NCBI RefSeq assembly: GCF_016901135.1
Contig: NZ_JAFEVL010000045.1
Coordinates: 930,001-994,000, forward strand
Reading direction: 5' to 3'
DNA from: Martinezella lusitana
Lineage (GTDB): Bacteria > Pseudomonadota > Alphaproteobacteria > Rhizobiales > Rhizobiaceae
DNA length: 64,000 bases
Part shown: in pieces, positions 17,496-26,533 of the stretch
Numbering within the stretch: the first letter of the stretch is position 1
How the letters are laid out: every line of letters begins with the position of its first letter
Position numbers and translations under genes: made by a program
The notes under the pieces: model-generated
Told to the model about the DNA's origin: nothing
What the model saw: the letters and a program-made list of their open reading frames with translations, nothing else
Databases searched by the model: none

Positions 17496-17803
17496 GGCGC
17501 TTCCTCGGTGAATTTGCCCGCCCGCCCGGACCTCGGCACCCGCGAGGATTGCCGGTCGAACAGCTGCACACCCGATCGGGCTGTGACCATAGCGTGTGAC
17601 GCTCATGGTCGTCCCTCGAGGGCGTCAGGCGAGCCGAGAGCTGGCGGATTGGCAGCTATGCGCTTCGACGCTTGCCAGTGCCGCATTGATGCCTATATTG
17701 AGCGAGCATTCGGCCGCGTGTTTAGGCCGAGATGCTGCTTGGCTGCAACAGCCGCCTTCACCCGGCACTCGATTTGCCGGCGGACTTTGGAAGGAGAAAT
17801 TTC
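17496..17803. other. Non-coding interval before the XRE mini-gene
   Basis: These 308 bp hold no protein-like frame. They must contain the promoter of the XRE mini-gene; I cannot place a clear -35/-10 pair. The AAGGAG at 17791-17796 is the ribosome site of the next gene. Confidence 0.4.
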
Positions 17804-18049
17804 ATGTCCATTACTCCGAACAATCTCGATAGTTCAAAGGCTTCTACAGTTCCCCATCAAGAAATCGCCGATGCCGTTCGACAGTCTCGCGAAGCCATCG
17901 GTTACACAATCGGTGATCTCTCCGAAACCTGTGGGCTCACGAGCGAGGAAATTGTCGAAATAGAGGCTGGCGCTGAGGCTGATCCGGCAAAACTTCGGCG
18001 AATAGCCGCTGCATTGCAGGTTCCGCCTTCAACTTTTTTCATAGTTTGA
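17804..18049 (+). CDS. Small XRE-type helix-turn-helix protein
   Basis: An 81-residue protein consisting almost entirely of a Cro/CI-type helix-turn-helix: IADAVRQSREAIGYTIGDLSETCGLTSEE, with the IVEIEAG turn and KLRRIAAALQVPPSTFF, covering about residues 22-80. The start is fixed by AAGGAG seven bases upstream. It has no effector domain, so it is a minimal DNA-binding protein or an antitoxin-like regulator, but no toxin gene is adjacent. It stands alone, followed five bases later by a strong terminator. Confidence 0.85.
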   Translation: MSITPNNLDSSKASTVPHQEIADAVRQSREAIGYTIGDLSETCGLTSEEIVEIEAGAEADPAKLRRIAAALQVPPSTFFIV

Positions 18050-18053
18050 TAGC

Positions 18054-18079
18054 AGGGCGCACCTTGACGGGTGCGCCCT
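18054..18079 (+). terminator. Strong intrinsic terminator after the XRE mini-gene
   Basis: AGGGCGCACC (18054-18063) pairs perfectly with GGTGCGCCCT (18070-18079) over a 6-base loop, directly after the XRE stop and followed by TTCGACTATTTC. Confidence 0.8.
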
Positions 18080-18813
18080 TCGACTATTTCGAAGGCCGCT
18101 GCAACTGTTCTAGTTGAAGGCCTCGTTCAATTCGCGGTTCGGCGCTTCGCAAGTTCGATGCGCGTGCGATGGAGATGGTCGCCAACCATTTGCCTGAATT
18201 CGTTCGATCCCATGCTTTCCGGTAGGAAATAGCGATGCCGACCAGCTCGCCGTTGGTCGCGCTGCGAGCCGCAATGCCTTGAGATGAGACGCCGTACAGG
18301 ATTTCATTGGAGGACAGGGAGCGCCCCGTCGCCCGCATGGCCGTGATGACCTCCTTCGAAGCTGCGTGGTGAGCTCCAATCCATCGAATACGGCCATGTA
18401 TCCCGTATGCCTGCCCGCTTTGCCGGCCTTCTCCGGCCTGCGTCAATACTGGCTCCTTCAGCAGAAGCAGCTTAAAGCGGCGATAGCATCTTCCAGGGAG
18501 CTCTTCCCATGATCCTCGTGATGATACAGTAGTTCCATTGGTGGAACACAATTTCAAATGTGAAACTAATTGCTGGACTTCCGACCCGAAAACATCTATA
18601 AGTATACAATCTATAAAAGGGGCCAAAAATATTATATTCAGCGTGTATGAATGATGTTTGCTGGATCGGTATCAGTCGAAGTCGACTCAGGCCCTGCTCT
18701 GGCTGCAATAATTGCTTTTGAAGTAGTAGCATTTTTGTTTTGAAGCACCGTATCGCGACTGTGTAGGTCCGCCGCCGGGCGGGTTTGATGAACACTTGTT
18801 AGGAAATGTAGGC
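18080..18813. other. 734-bp interval without a convincing gene
   Basis: A minus-strand frame (18084-18626, 180 codons) is open here, but its composition is mixed, it has no ribosome site, and neighbouring frames give equally plausible stretches. It may be a decayed gene. The right part (18530-18720) is AT-rich and could carry the promoter of the DUF982 gene. Nothing else was recognised. Confidence 0.35.
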
Positions 18814-19371
18814 ATGCGGCAGAATAATAAAATTTTTCGCGCCGGCCCCGCTATCGGCGAGCAGCTTGACAATCTTGTGCCCTTTGACGCTTCCAACCCA
18901 CCAGTGAGCTTGAACAGCAGTTTGATGATGTCGCAAGAACCGTCCAAATCGAGCGATGGCGGTCTCGGTGACGTGGTCGCCGAAGACGACAAGGCAGCCG
19001 ATCCAAACGAGACTGTTCGCGATATGACGCTTCTTGCCAATGCGGTGATCAGGCGAGGAGGCGCGAAGGTCGATGATCTTGGCTCGCAGGCCGTTCGAGA
19101 TATCTTTGCCGCCGATCCGAACGATTCAAAAGATTCCGCATTTTCACCGATTAGAATGGAAATGCCCACCGAGGACGGCGCCCTGGTTGTCGATACCATC
19201 GAGAGAGCTATCGAATGTCTGACGACGCTTTGGCCGGTGCGTCATGGTCAGGCATATGAAGACGCGCTTCAGAGTTGCATTGATGGGATGAAAGGCAGAG
19301 CTTCTCCACAGCAGGTTCGGTCATCAGTCATTGCCGCCGCCAATGAGGCAGGTATCCGTATAATTACCTGA
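18814..19371 (+). CDS. DUF982-domain protein
   Basis: A 185-residue protein. The C-terminal 70 residues match DUF982, a small domain abundant in Rhizobiales: LTTLWPVRHGQAYEDALQSCIDGMKGR, then SSVIAAANEAGI. The N-terminal half is polar and lacks known motifs. The ATG at 18814 is preferred over a TTG six codons upstream; TAGGAA precedes it. DUF982 has no assigned activity. The sequence shows no membrane segment or signal peptide. Confidence 0.75.
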   Translation: MRQNNKIFRAGPAIGEQLDNLVPFDASNPPVSLNSSLMMSQEPSKSSDGGLGDVVAEDDKAADPNETVRDMTLLANAVIRRGGAKVDDLGSQAVRDIFAADPNDSKDSAFSPIRMEMPTEDGALVVDTIERAIECLTTLWPVRHGQAYEDALQSCIDGMKGRASPQQVRSSVIAAANEAGIRIIT

Positions 19372-19485
19372 GGCGAGCGATTCCCATCGGTTTTTGCGAC
19401 CGGTTGCCTGTATTTGCATCCATAAACTTTACCGCGCGTTGCGACGAAAGCGGCAAATCGATCGACGTGTTTTCGGCTCAGACGA

Positions 19486-19526
19486 AGAGGCCCGACCGTT
19501 GCGTGAAGCAAGGTGGCCGGGCCTCT
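19486..19526. repeat. Inverted repeat, 9-bp stem
   Basis: AGAGGCCCG (19486-19494) pairs with CGGGCCTCT (19518-19526); the 23-base loop contains a smaller TTGC/GCAA dyad. There is no T-tract. It could be part of a structured RNA or a terminator of the DUF982 transcript. Confidence 0.4.
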
Positions 19527-19789
19527 CGACCGTCGCAAATTGGCGGTTGCGACAGTGACAAAGATGTGGCCCGCGGCAGGGATGTCGTCCATGCAGAAAA
19601 CGACGAAAGAGTTCGGATTGCGCCTGACAGCGGAAAGCTGAATTCAGGGTGGCCGGAAACTTAATTTCTGATGGCTTTCCGTCCCGGAACGAGACGGATC
19701 GAATTATAAATTTGTCTATTGCCTCCGCGCGGCGCGAAAGCCGCTGCCCGACAATGCGAGGCCGGCCCGGATGCCGGTCGAGGTGATTG

Positions 19790-19834
19790 GGGAGGCTCGA
19801 CGTTCCTTTAAAGGTCCGCCCCGTCGAGCCTCCC
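19790..19834. repeat. Inverted repeat, 13-bp perfect stem with palindromic loop
   Basis: GGGAGGCTCGACG (19790-19802) pairs with CGTCGAGCCTCCC (19822-19834). The loop carries CCTTTAAAGG (19805-19814), itself a palindrome. No gene ends nearby, so it is more likely the hallmark of a small RNA or a regulatory element than a simple operon terminator. Confidence 0.5.
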
Positions 19835-20179
19835 GCTGAGGCAGATCGATATCCACGCAGCAGCGGCACAAACCTGCAGGCTAGCGCCAGACGCGTCTAT
19901 TTGAAAAGCGACATGATGAGCCCGATCGCGTCATCGACTTGGCCGCCGATCGTTCGTCGGCTTGCGTCGAGAACAATAGCGCCCGTCAGACGCCATACCA
20001 ATTCCGCGCTTATCGAGCGAGACGCCATGAATCACTTCTTGTGCGACGGCAGTAAATAGGTGGAAATTCGGGACTTGAGAAAGTCAACAAGTATAATTTA
20101 AATTACGTCTCAATACATATTGCGACATGATTATACAGATAGCGTATAACTTCTGAAAATATTTATTAGCTCTCTCGTA

Positions 20180-20207
20180 TTTACAGTGATGATCTTGCCT
20201 ATATTAT
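20180..20207 (+). promoter_or_regulatory. Candidate housekeeping promoter of the outer-membrane protein gene
   Basis: TTTACA (20180-20185), a 16-base spacer and TATTAT (20202-20207) lie 68 bp upstream of the start codon. Assigned by eye only. Confidence 0.35.
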
Positions 20208-20274
20208 GGCGACAACGTGAACTTTCGCAAGTTGCATGTTGAATCCTGTGAATTCCTTCGAGGAGAATTTTCGA

Positions 20275-20970
20275 ATGCGCAAGATTTTGGGATCTACCGC
20301 TTTCCTTCTGGCAACGGTTGCGGCAAGTGCCGGTTATGCGGCCGACCTCTCAGTCTCTACTCCGCCTCAGGCTCCGGTGGAGGCGGCACCAGTATTTTCG
20401 TGGACCGGCTTCTACGTCGGCTTGAACGCAGGCGGCGGCTTCGGCGGCAAGGACGATGTCGGGTTCCGTTCCTTCGGGAGCTATCTGGGCAAGTTCGGGA
20501 AGCTTGACGGATCCGGCTTTCTCGGCGGTGGCCAGATCGGCTACAACTATCAGTTCGACCCCAGCTGGGTGATCGGCCTCGAAGCCGATTTCCAGGGCGC
20601 TGACATCAATGACTCGTTCAGAAGCGATGTCGCAAGCACCTCTTCGAAGATCGACTGGTACGGCACGCTCCGTCCCCGCATCGGTTACTCCTACGACAAT
20701 ACCTTGTTCTATGGCACCGGCGGTCTTGCCTATGGCCACATCAAGTACAAGGGCTCGCTAGCCGGCATCGGCAGCTTCGACGACGACAAGACCAAGGCCG
20801 GCTGGACGGTGGGTGCCGGTGTCGAACATGCCTTCACCGATCATGTGACGGCGAAGCTCGAATATCAGTATGTGGACTTCGGCGGCAACACCATGGGCGG
20901 AGATGTGCTCTCCACCAAGGCCAGCTCCAACTTCCATGCCATTCGCGTAGGCTTGAACTACAAGTTCTGA
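20275..20970 (+). CDS. Outer-membrane beta-barrel protein, Omp25/Omp31 family
   Basis: A 231-residue porin-family protein. The ATG at 20275 follows GAGGAG and starts a signal peptide (about 20 residues, cut after SAGYA before ADLSV). The mature N-terminus has the typical SWTGFYVGLNAGGGFGG opening. Alternating beta-strands follow with IGYNYQF, WVIGLEADFQGADI, YGTLRPRIGYSYDN and the C-terminal strand HAIRVGLNYKF ending in Phe, as required for outer-membrane insertion. Omp25/31 proteins are major 8-stranded surface proteins of Rhizobiales and Brucella. The Hint-domain gene follows 52 bp downstream and may be cotranscribed. Confidence 0.93.
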   Translation: MRKILGSTAFLLATVAASAGYAADLSVSTPPQAPVEAAPVFSWTGFYVGLNAGGGFGGKDDVGFRSFGSYLGKFGKLDGSGFLGGGQIGYNYQFDPSWVIGLEADFQGADINDSFRSDVASTSSKIDWYGTLRPRIGYSYDNTLFYGTGGLAYGHIKYKGSLAGIGSFDDDKTKAGWTVGAGVEHAFTDHVTAKLEYQYVDFGGNTMGGDVLSTKASSNFHAIRVGLNYKF

Positions 20971-21022
20971 TGGTTGGTTTGTCTGAAAGACAAGGGATTA
21001 ATCTAAGAGAGAGGATAATCAT

Positions 21023-22207
21023 ATGGCTTTGATTGGCATCAACCTAGTCGACGGCGGCACAACCACCATCGATAGCAGTAACGCTGGTACCGCTTCGGAT
21101 ACGATCCAGCTCAATCTCGTCGCCAACGGCACCGTGATTGTCGATGGCGTGAACGTCAATATCAGCAATGTCGTTGGTACCGGCGCGCTCTCGAGTACCA
21201 CGATCGACGCCATCAACGGCGCGAACGTAACGATCGATGCCAGCCTTGCGAACATCGGAGCTGGTTCGACCTACACTTATGCGATCGGCGCGGGCTCGAG
21301 TATTACGGTCGATGCCGCCCTGCTCAACGTCGGTTTGTTGAACGGTGTGACCGTGGACTTTGCCAGTGCAAATGGTACTGGCCTGTTCGCGTACAATCCC
21401 GGCGGCGTCAATTTGAATCTCTCGACGCCGCCGAACGTCTTGAACGTTCAATCGGGAGACAGGATCGAGGTCGTCGGTTCGGACTCTGTCACGCAGTCTG
21501 GGAATACCGTCAGTTTCTTCGGCGCGTTGGGTCCCCTGAGCCCGCTCGGCTCCTATACGATACCCGCGGGTGTCACCTACACCTACGATGCTAGTACCGA
21601 TACGCTGACATTTACGAGCTGCTTCATGCGGGGCACTCTCATCAGGACGCCGGAAGGAGATGTGCCGGTCGAGGATCTGCGCGTCGGCGATCTCGTGGTC
21701 ACTCATAAAGGGGTCGCGGAAGTAAGATGGGTCGGCCGCCGTATGATCGATCCGAAAGCGATTGACAAGCCGCGGGACACGTTGCCGATCCGCATCCAGG
21801 CGGGCGCAATCGCGGAAAATGTTCCGGCACGCGATCTCTTCGTTTCACCGGACCATTGCATGTTCCTTGAGGAGTCGCTGATCCCGGCAAAGTTCCTCGT
21901 CAACGGAACGACGATCAGTCAGGAAGCAACACTTGCCCCGTTCGAGTATTATCATATCGAGCTGGAGCAACACAGCATCATCCTAGCCGAAGGTGCTCAA
22001 ACCGAAACCTATCTTGATCTCGGCGGACGTCTATCGTTCCTCGAGCCTGGCGTTCTGCGCTTCGGCCCGATAACCGGGACGCGCACTTGGAACGACTGGT
22101 GCTACCCGCCGGTTTATGCCGGCTCGGTGCTCGAGGCCGCGCGCATGGCTCTCCGGGACCGCGCACAGGAAATGGGCTACGTCGTTCAGGACGCCAAAGC
22201 ATCCTGA
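21023..22207 (+). CDS. Hint (hedgehog/intein)-domain protein with beta-rich N-terminal region
   Basis: A 394-residue protein. Residues 1-195 are Gly/Thr/Ser/Asn-rich, repetitive and beta-like, without a signal peptide, as in type I-secreted or autotransporter-like passengers. Residues 198-345 form a Hint_2 domain. The nucleophile is Cys200 in TSCFMRGTLIRTPEG, followed by VEDLRVGDLVVT, LFVSPDHCMFL (His278) and the YYHIELEQHSIILAEG block. Hint domains cut or rearrange the backbone at the Cys, so the N-terminal half may be released or esterified. The AGAGAGGAT ribosome site precedes the start. Upstream is the outer-membrane protein, downstream the glycan locus. Function is unknown. Confidence 0.85.
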   Translation: MALIGINLVDGGTTTIDSSNAGTASDTIQLNLVANGTVIVDGVNVNISNVVGTGALSSTTIDAINGANVTIDASLANIGAGSTYTYAIGAGSSITVDAALLNVGLLNGVTVDFASANGTGLFAYNPGGVNLNLSTPPNVLNVQSGDRIEVVGSDSVTQSGNTVSFFGALGPLSPLGSYTIPAGVTYTYDASTDTLTFTSCFMRGTLIRTPEGDVPVEDLRVGDLVVTHKGVAEVRWVGRRMIDPKAIDKPRDTLPIRIQAGAIAENVPARDLFVSPDHCMFLEESLIPAKFLVNGTTISQEATLAPFEYYHIELEQHSIILAEGAQTETYLDLGGRLSFLEPGVLRFGPITGTRTWNDWCYPPVYAGSVLEAARMALRDRAQEMGYVVQDAKAS

Positions 22208-22372
22208 CGCATCAGCGGAACGACAAGCAGGCGCGGACGGCTTCGGCCGCCCGCTCCGAAACAAAAGAAGTGATTCAGGGCGGCGGTTCCCTCATTTGAT
22301 TTCTCTTATGCTCTAGAAGCATCGGCAAATGCAGCATCGCGCCTGTTTGTCTCCAGGGCTTGGGAGAACTGA

Positions 22373-24691
22373 ATGCGCCAAGACGATATCGTTTCGCCCT
22401 ATTCACTCGATGTCGGGCACATCGATGAGCGATCTTTGATAAAAAGATTCGTCGATAAAACGGTCTTCTTCGACGGCGTGTTCAAAGGCGACTACAGCTT
22501 GGCGATCGTCAATCGCCATCTCGCGCAAGCCTTCCTGGATTTGGGCGTCAAGCTGGTTTGCCATACGGCTGAGGACGATTGGCAGAGCGATGCCAACCTG
22601 CTGGCTGCCACCGATGTCATGCGCCACATGCGTGAAGACTATCCGGCCAAGGGGACGTTCGATATCCATCTGCGGAACACTTGGCCGCCGGCGACCCATG
22701 ACATGGTCGGGCGCATCAATGCCTATGTCGCCTTCGCCTGGGAAGAGCTCGAATTCCCACAATATCTGGTGGACAGGTTCAATCGTGATCTCGATATGAT
22801 CACGGTCCTCTCGAATTTCATCCGTGACAGTTTCGAACGATCCGGGATCACGATCCCGGTGGAGGTCATCGGGGCCGGTTGCGATCATCTCGCTGATGCG
22901 GGAGACAGATCAAGCGCGCCGTTGCCGGAGAGCGGCCGCAAGCGCATCCTGCATGTGTCTTCCTGCTTCCCGCGAAAGGGCATCGATGTCCTGGTCGAGA
23001 CATTCTTGCGCAGCTTCCGGGCGGAAGATCCGGTGGAACTGGTGATCAAGACCTTCCCGAACCCGAACAATATACTGGCGTCAATCCTTGCGGAAAAACG
23101 AGACAGATTGGCCAACGCGCCGCCGATCACCGTCATCGAACAGCATTACGATGCAGAGCAACTTCGGGCTCTATATCGTTCCGCCACCATGGTGGTGGGG
23201 CCTAGCCGTGGCGAGGGTTTCGGCCTGCCCCTGGCGGAAGCCATGTTGCTCGATGTCCCCGTGGTGACGACGAATTATAGCGGCCAGATCGATTTCTGCC
23301 GCCCCGATACCGCGTGGCTGGTTGATTATCACCTGTCTGCGTCGCAGGCGCATGTGGCCGGCTCCCACAGTCTCTGGGCCGAACCGTCGGTGGAACACCT
23401 CGGCGCACAGATGCGCGCCGTCCTCGGTCGTCCCGACGAGGCTCGCCTTCGAAGCGAGAAGGCCAAGCGGCTGCTCAAGGCTCATTTCGGCTGGCGATCC
23501 GTGGCGCTGCGCATGCTGGCCGCTCTCGCCAAGCCTGCTCCCATCGCGGCTGAGGCGCGGCGCGATTGGTCGCTGGATCTCATTTCCTCCTGGCAGCAGC
23601 AATGTGGCATTGCCACATATTCGCAGCACCTCTACGGCACGCCCGCTTTCGCGGACAGGATCGATCACATCTTCGCACGGCGGATCACGAATGACTCCCT
23701 GCCGGAAACGACCCCGGAGGTCGCTGAGGCCGTGCCCCGGGGCATTTCGAGGCTGTGGGGATACGATCTCAGTTCACTGAAGCGCCTCGCCGGACGATTG
23801 GAGCAGGGGCGGGCGGATGTGCTGTGGATGCAGCATCATCCCGGACATTTCTCGACACCCGACATGGAACTCCTCATTCAGTCGATGTCGTCAACGCGTC
23901 ATCGGTTGCGCGCCTTGACCATGCATAGTGTGAAGGAGGCGCAGCGCGGCGGGACACTGGGCTGGACGCACGCATTCGATATCGTCTTCGTCCATTCGGC
24001 TGAGGATGCAGCAACGCTTTCTGCCGCTGGTCATCCGAACCCGATCGTCATTCCACATGGCGTCCTTCTCGAGCCCGAGAACGCGCCGGTGCCCGATGCG
24101 GAGCATTTCACCATCGGATCCTTCGGCTTCCTCATGCCGCACAAGAACATCGATCGCCTCGTGTTGGCCTTTGCCGAGGCACTGAACTACGATCCTCGGC
24201 TGCGGTTGAAGCTGTTCAACTGCATGGTGCCGAACGACGAGTCGCGGATAACACGCGCCACGATCGAAAACCTGATCGATTATCTAGGGGTATCGGACAA
24301 GGTGACGGCGCGTTTCGACTTCATTCCCGAAGAAGAGCTGCGCCGTGAACTCATGACCTGCAACTTGCTCTCGTTTCTATACGGCCATTCGACCGAAACG
24401 GCGACGGGGGCTGCTCGCATCGCGATGAGCGTCAACCGGCCGTTGCTATGCTCTCGCTCGCCGGTGCTACGCGACTTGTGGCCGATCAGCCATGTGGCCA
24501 AGAGCACCGAAACCGATTGCATCGCCGAGGCGTTGCTGAGCCTCGCGCAGAACCCATCGTTGCTGCAGATGCTGGACAAGGATCGCGGCCAAGCCGCTCA
24601 CTGGTATTCCTATCCGCGCATTGCAGCGCGGCACGTCACCGCGATCGACAAAATGTTAGGGGGCAAAATTGACCATCGCCGAGTTGCATAG
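22373..24691 (+). CDS. Double-domain glycosyltransferase, GT4 type
   Basis: A 772-residue protein with two glycosyltransferase-like units. Unit one (about 1-385) has RILHVSSCFPRKGID and the donor-binding segment GPSRGEGFGLPLAEAMLLD with the E-x7-E pattern of GT4 enzymes. Unit two (about 395-765) starts SSWQQQCGIATYSQHL and has IGSFGFLMPHKNIDRLV, but its donor site (SFLYGHSTETATGAARIA) departs from the consensus. It may add two sugars or have one inactive half. It is the first gene of the polysaccharide locus and overlaps the next start by 23 bases. No signal peptide, so cytoplasmic. Confidence 0.88.
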   Translation: MRQDDIVSPYSLDVGHIDERSLIKRFVDKTVFFDGVFKGDYSLAIVNRHLAQAFLDLGVKLVCHTAEDDWQSDANLLAATDVMRHMREDYPAKGTFDIHLRNTWPPATHDMVGRINAYVAFAWEELEFPQYLVDRFNRDLDMITVLSNFIRDSFERSGITIPVEVIGAGCDHLADAGDRSSAPLPESGRKRILHVSSCFPRKGIDVLVETFLRSFRAEDPVELVIKTFPNPNNILASILAEKRDRLANAPPITVIEQHYDAEQLRALYRSATMVVGPSRGEGFGLPLAEAMLLDVPVVTTNYSGQIDFCRPDTAWLVDYHLSASQAHVAGSHSLWAEPSVEHLGAQMRAVLGRPDEARLRSEKAKRLLKAHFGWRSVALRMLAALAKPAPIAAEARRDWSLDLISSWQQQCGIATYSQHLYGTPAFADRIDHIFARRITNDSLPETTPEVAEAVPRGISRLWGYDLSSLKRLAGRLEQGRADVLWMQHHPGHFSTPDMELLIQSMSSTRHRLRALTMHSVKEAQRGGTLGWTHAFDIVFVHSAEDAATLSAAGHPNPIVIPHGVLLEPENAPVPDAEHFTIGSFGFLMPHKNIDRLVLAFAEALNYDPRLRLKLFNCMVPNDESRITRATIENLIDYLGVSDKVTARFDFIPEEELRRELMTCNLLSFLYGHSTETATGAARIAMSVNRPLLCSRSPVLRDLWPISHVAKSTETDCIAEALLSLAQNPSLLQMLDKDRGQAAHWYSYPRIAARHVTAIDKMLGGKIDHRRVA

Positions 24692-25649
24692 ACAACAGCC
24701 CTTGAACGTCCTCTCGAAGGACGTGTTCTCCTTGCCTGCCGAATCCTTCATCGATGCCTGGGCAAAGGCATTGGACCTGACGGAAAGCGACCTGACGCCG
24801 GACGACCGGCTCTCACTTGCAAATGCCATTCGCGGAGGCACCAACCGCCTTCGCGTTGTCGATGCCTTGAAGGCCCGCCGTCCCATCCCGCCTTCGTTGA
24901 ACGGCCGCTCCGGCGTGCAGGCGCTCCGCCGCGAGCCGGATCAGTTTGCCATGCTGGAAAATTTCGTTCGTTTCGCCCACGACGATGATGCGGCTTTCCT
25001 GCGTTTTGCCTTCTCCCGGATTTGCGGCCGCGATCCGACGTCGGCCGAGAGGCTCGGGTTGGAATTCGATCTCAGACGAGGTGTTCTCACGCGGGCAGCA
25101 GTGGTGAAGAAGATCGTTGCCATTGCCCGTCGCGACGGCCAGATGGCCTACTGGGACACATTGTTGCCAGACAGTGAAAGCGAGGCGCGGGAAACCGTCG
25201 ATTCCTCGAATGCAAGCATCACGCCGTCCGGATTGTTGGTCAACGTCGACGGACAGGCGATGGCGGTCTTCGTTCGCGAAGTGGAAAATGTCGGTTGGAT
25301 GATCGGCCCCGATCTGTTGCGCCAGCCCCTGCAGATCACCGACGGTAACTGGAGCGTGCAGCCCGGCTGGCTGTTGACGGGTCCGAAACGCAGTTTCTCG
25401 GAAGGAAACTGGCTACTTGACCTGGAACTCATTCAACCGCCGACGGCCAAGCTCGACATCGAGATCGTCGCGAATTCGGGCATCGATTTTCTCCAGGCCA
25501 TCACATTGGTGGGTTCGTTTTCTGGAACCCTGTGCGTTAACATCAAGCGAGAGCATCGCTTCGTTGAACTGCGCGTGCGCATCCATGAACGCGACCCCGA
25601 AGACTCATGGCTGCGCCCTCGCAACATCTCCATGCGGCAAGCGTCATGA
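24669..25649 (+). CDS. DUF4214-like protein of the polysaccharide locus
   Basis: A 326-residue protein. The start is a TTG at 24669 preceded by AGGGGG at good distance; it overlaps the glycosyltransferase by 23 bases. Residues about 90-160 carry FLRFAFSRICGRDPTSAERLGLEFDL, resembling the YxxxLGRxPD core of DUF4214-type domains. Residues about 18-75 look like a second, weaker copy (SFIDAWAKALDL, LRVVDALKARR). The C-terminal 130 residues are beta-rich without recognised motif. Similar segments occur in two other proteins of this locus. It ends in an ATGA overlap with the TPR gene. No function assigned. Confidence 0.7.
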   Translation: MTIAELHRQQPLNVLSKDVFSLPAESFIDAWAKALDLTESDLTPDDRLSLANAIRGGTNRLRVVDALKARRPIPPSLNGRSGVQALRREPDQFAMLENFVRFAHDDDAAFLRFAFSRICGRDPTSAERLGLEFDLRRGVLTRAAVVKKIVAIARRDGQMAYWDTLLPDSESEARETVDSSNASITPSGLLVNVDGQAMAVFVREVENVGWMIGPDLLRQPLQITDGNWSVQPGWLLTGPKRSFSEGNWLLDLELIQPPTAKLDIEIVANSGIDFLQAITLVGSFSGTLCVNIKREHRFVELRVRIHERDPEDSWLRPRNISMRQAS

Positions 25650-26491
25650 TAAAAGAGCTACGATTTGCATCGACGCTTCTGCGCGTTGGCAACGCCGTGA
25701 ACGGCACAGCGGAGGCCCCCGCACCGGCTAACATCCTTGCCGAGGCCGATGCGGCACGCGACCGGCGCGATTGGGCCAGCGCCGCATTCTATTATCTTCA
25801 GGCGGTGGATCTGTATCCCGGCAAGGTTGCGCTTCTCGTGCAGCTTGGCCATGCCTACAAGGAAATGGGTGATTTCGAGGCTGCTTTGGAAGCTTACCGG
25901 CACTTCCTCGACGAGGAGCCCGACGACGCCGATATTCATTTGCAGCTCGGCCATCTCTACAACAAAATGAACAATCCGGAAGCTGCTCTCGAATGGTACA
26001 GCCGCGCCCAGGTGCTTGCGCCCCATGACGCAGACATTGTGGGACATGTGGAGTCGGCACGTTTGCGGCTCTCGCGCGTGGATGTGGAGCGCAAGCGCCA
26101 AAGAGCTATGGAATTGGTTCAGGCGAAACGCTGGAATCTGGCGCGTGCGCAACTGAAGGAGCTGGTGGCTACGGATGGCGAAATCGATCTGATCGCCGTC
26201 TATGCGAACGTAACCAAGGAGGCCGGCGATTTCGACGAAGCGTTGCAACTCTACGAGATCTATCGTGAATATGCGCAGGATCTCGGCGACGCGTCGCTGA
26301 TTGACGTCGAAATCCAGACGGCACACCTGCACAAGGCCATGCGGGAAATCGAATCCGCCTTGCGGCATTATATCCGCGCGCGGGACGCGGAGTTTACTCT
26401 ATACGGCCACGTCACTCCGGATTCGATTGCCGGGCGGGAAATCCGTTCCTGCATGGGCGAGATATATACCTGCTTCTGGCATCCCGATTGA
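25646..26491 (+). CDS. TPR-repeat protein of the polysaccharide locus
   Basis: A 281-residue protein. The ATG at 25646 forms an ATGA overlap with the preceding stop, pointing to translational coupling. Tetratricopeptide repeats cover about residues 30-135, for example ASAAFYYLQAVDLYPGKV, LVQLGHAYKEMGDFEAALEAY and LQLGHLYNKMNNPEAALEWY. A further helical-repeat part follows (YANVTKEAGDFDEALQLYEIY near 195-215). No signal peptide or membrane segment. TPR proteins in glycan loci usually hold enzymes or export subunits together. It converges with the KpsE-like gene 42 bp away. Confidence 0.85.
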   Translation: MIKELRFASTLLRVGNAVNGTAEAPAPANILAEADAARDRRDWASAAFYYLQAVDLYPGKVALLVQLGHAYKEMGDFEAALEAYRHFLDEEPDDADIHLQLGHLYNKMNNPEAALEWYSRAQVLAPHDADIVGHVESARLRLSRVDVERKRQRAMELVQAKRWNLARAQLKELVATDGEIDLIAVYANVTKEAGDFDEALQLYEIYREYAQDLGDASLIDVEIQTAHLHKAMREIESALRHYIRARDAEFTLYGHVTPDSIAGREIRSCMGEIYTCFWHPD

Positions 26492-26533
26492 TATCGGGAC
26501 ACCACTTCGGCCTCGGGGATGCTCACGCCGTCA

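Larger units (their letters stand above)
19372..20274. other. 903-bp non-coding interval with hairpins and AT-rich promoter region
   Basis: No protein-like frame is convincing on either strand. It contains two strong inverted repeats (19486-19526 and 19790-19834). An AT-rich stretch from about 20060 shares two motifs with the 36.8-37.5 kb intergenic region: GGGACTTGAGAAAG (20070-20083) and AGTATAATTTAAATTAC (20090-20106). A promoter-like pair lies at 20180-20207. Confidence 0.5.

Noticed and set aside
19429..19869. 146-codon minus-strand frame
   Set aside because: Spans two strong hairpins, Arg/Ser/Pro-rich without motifs; non-coding is more likely.
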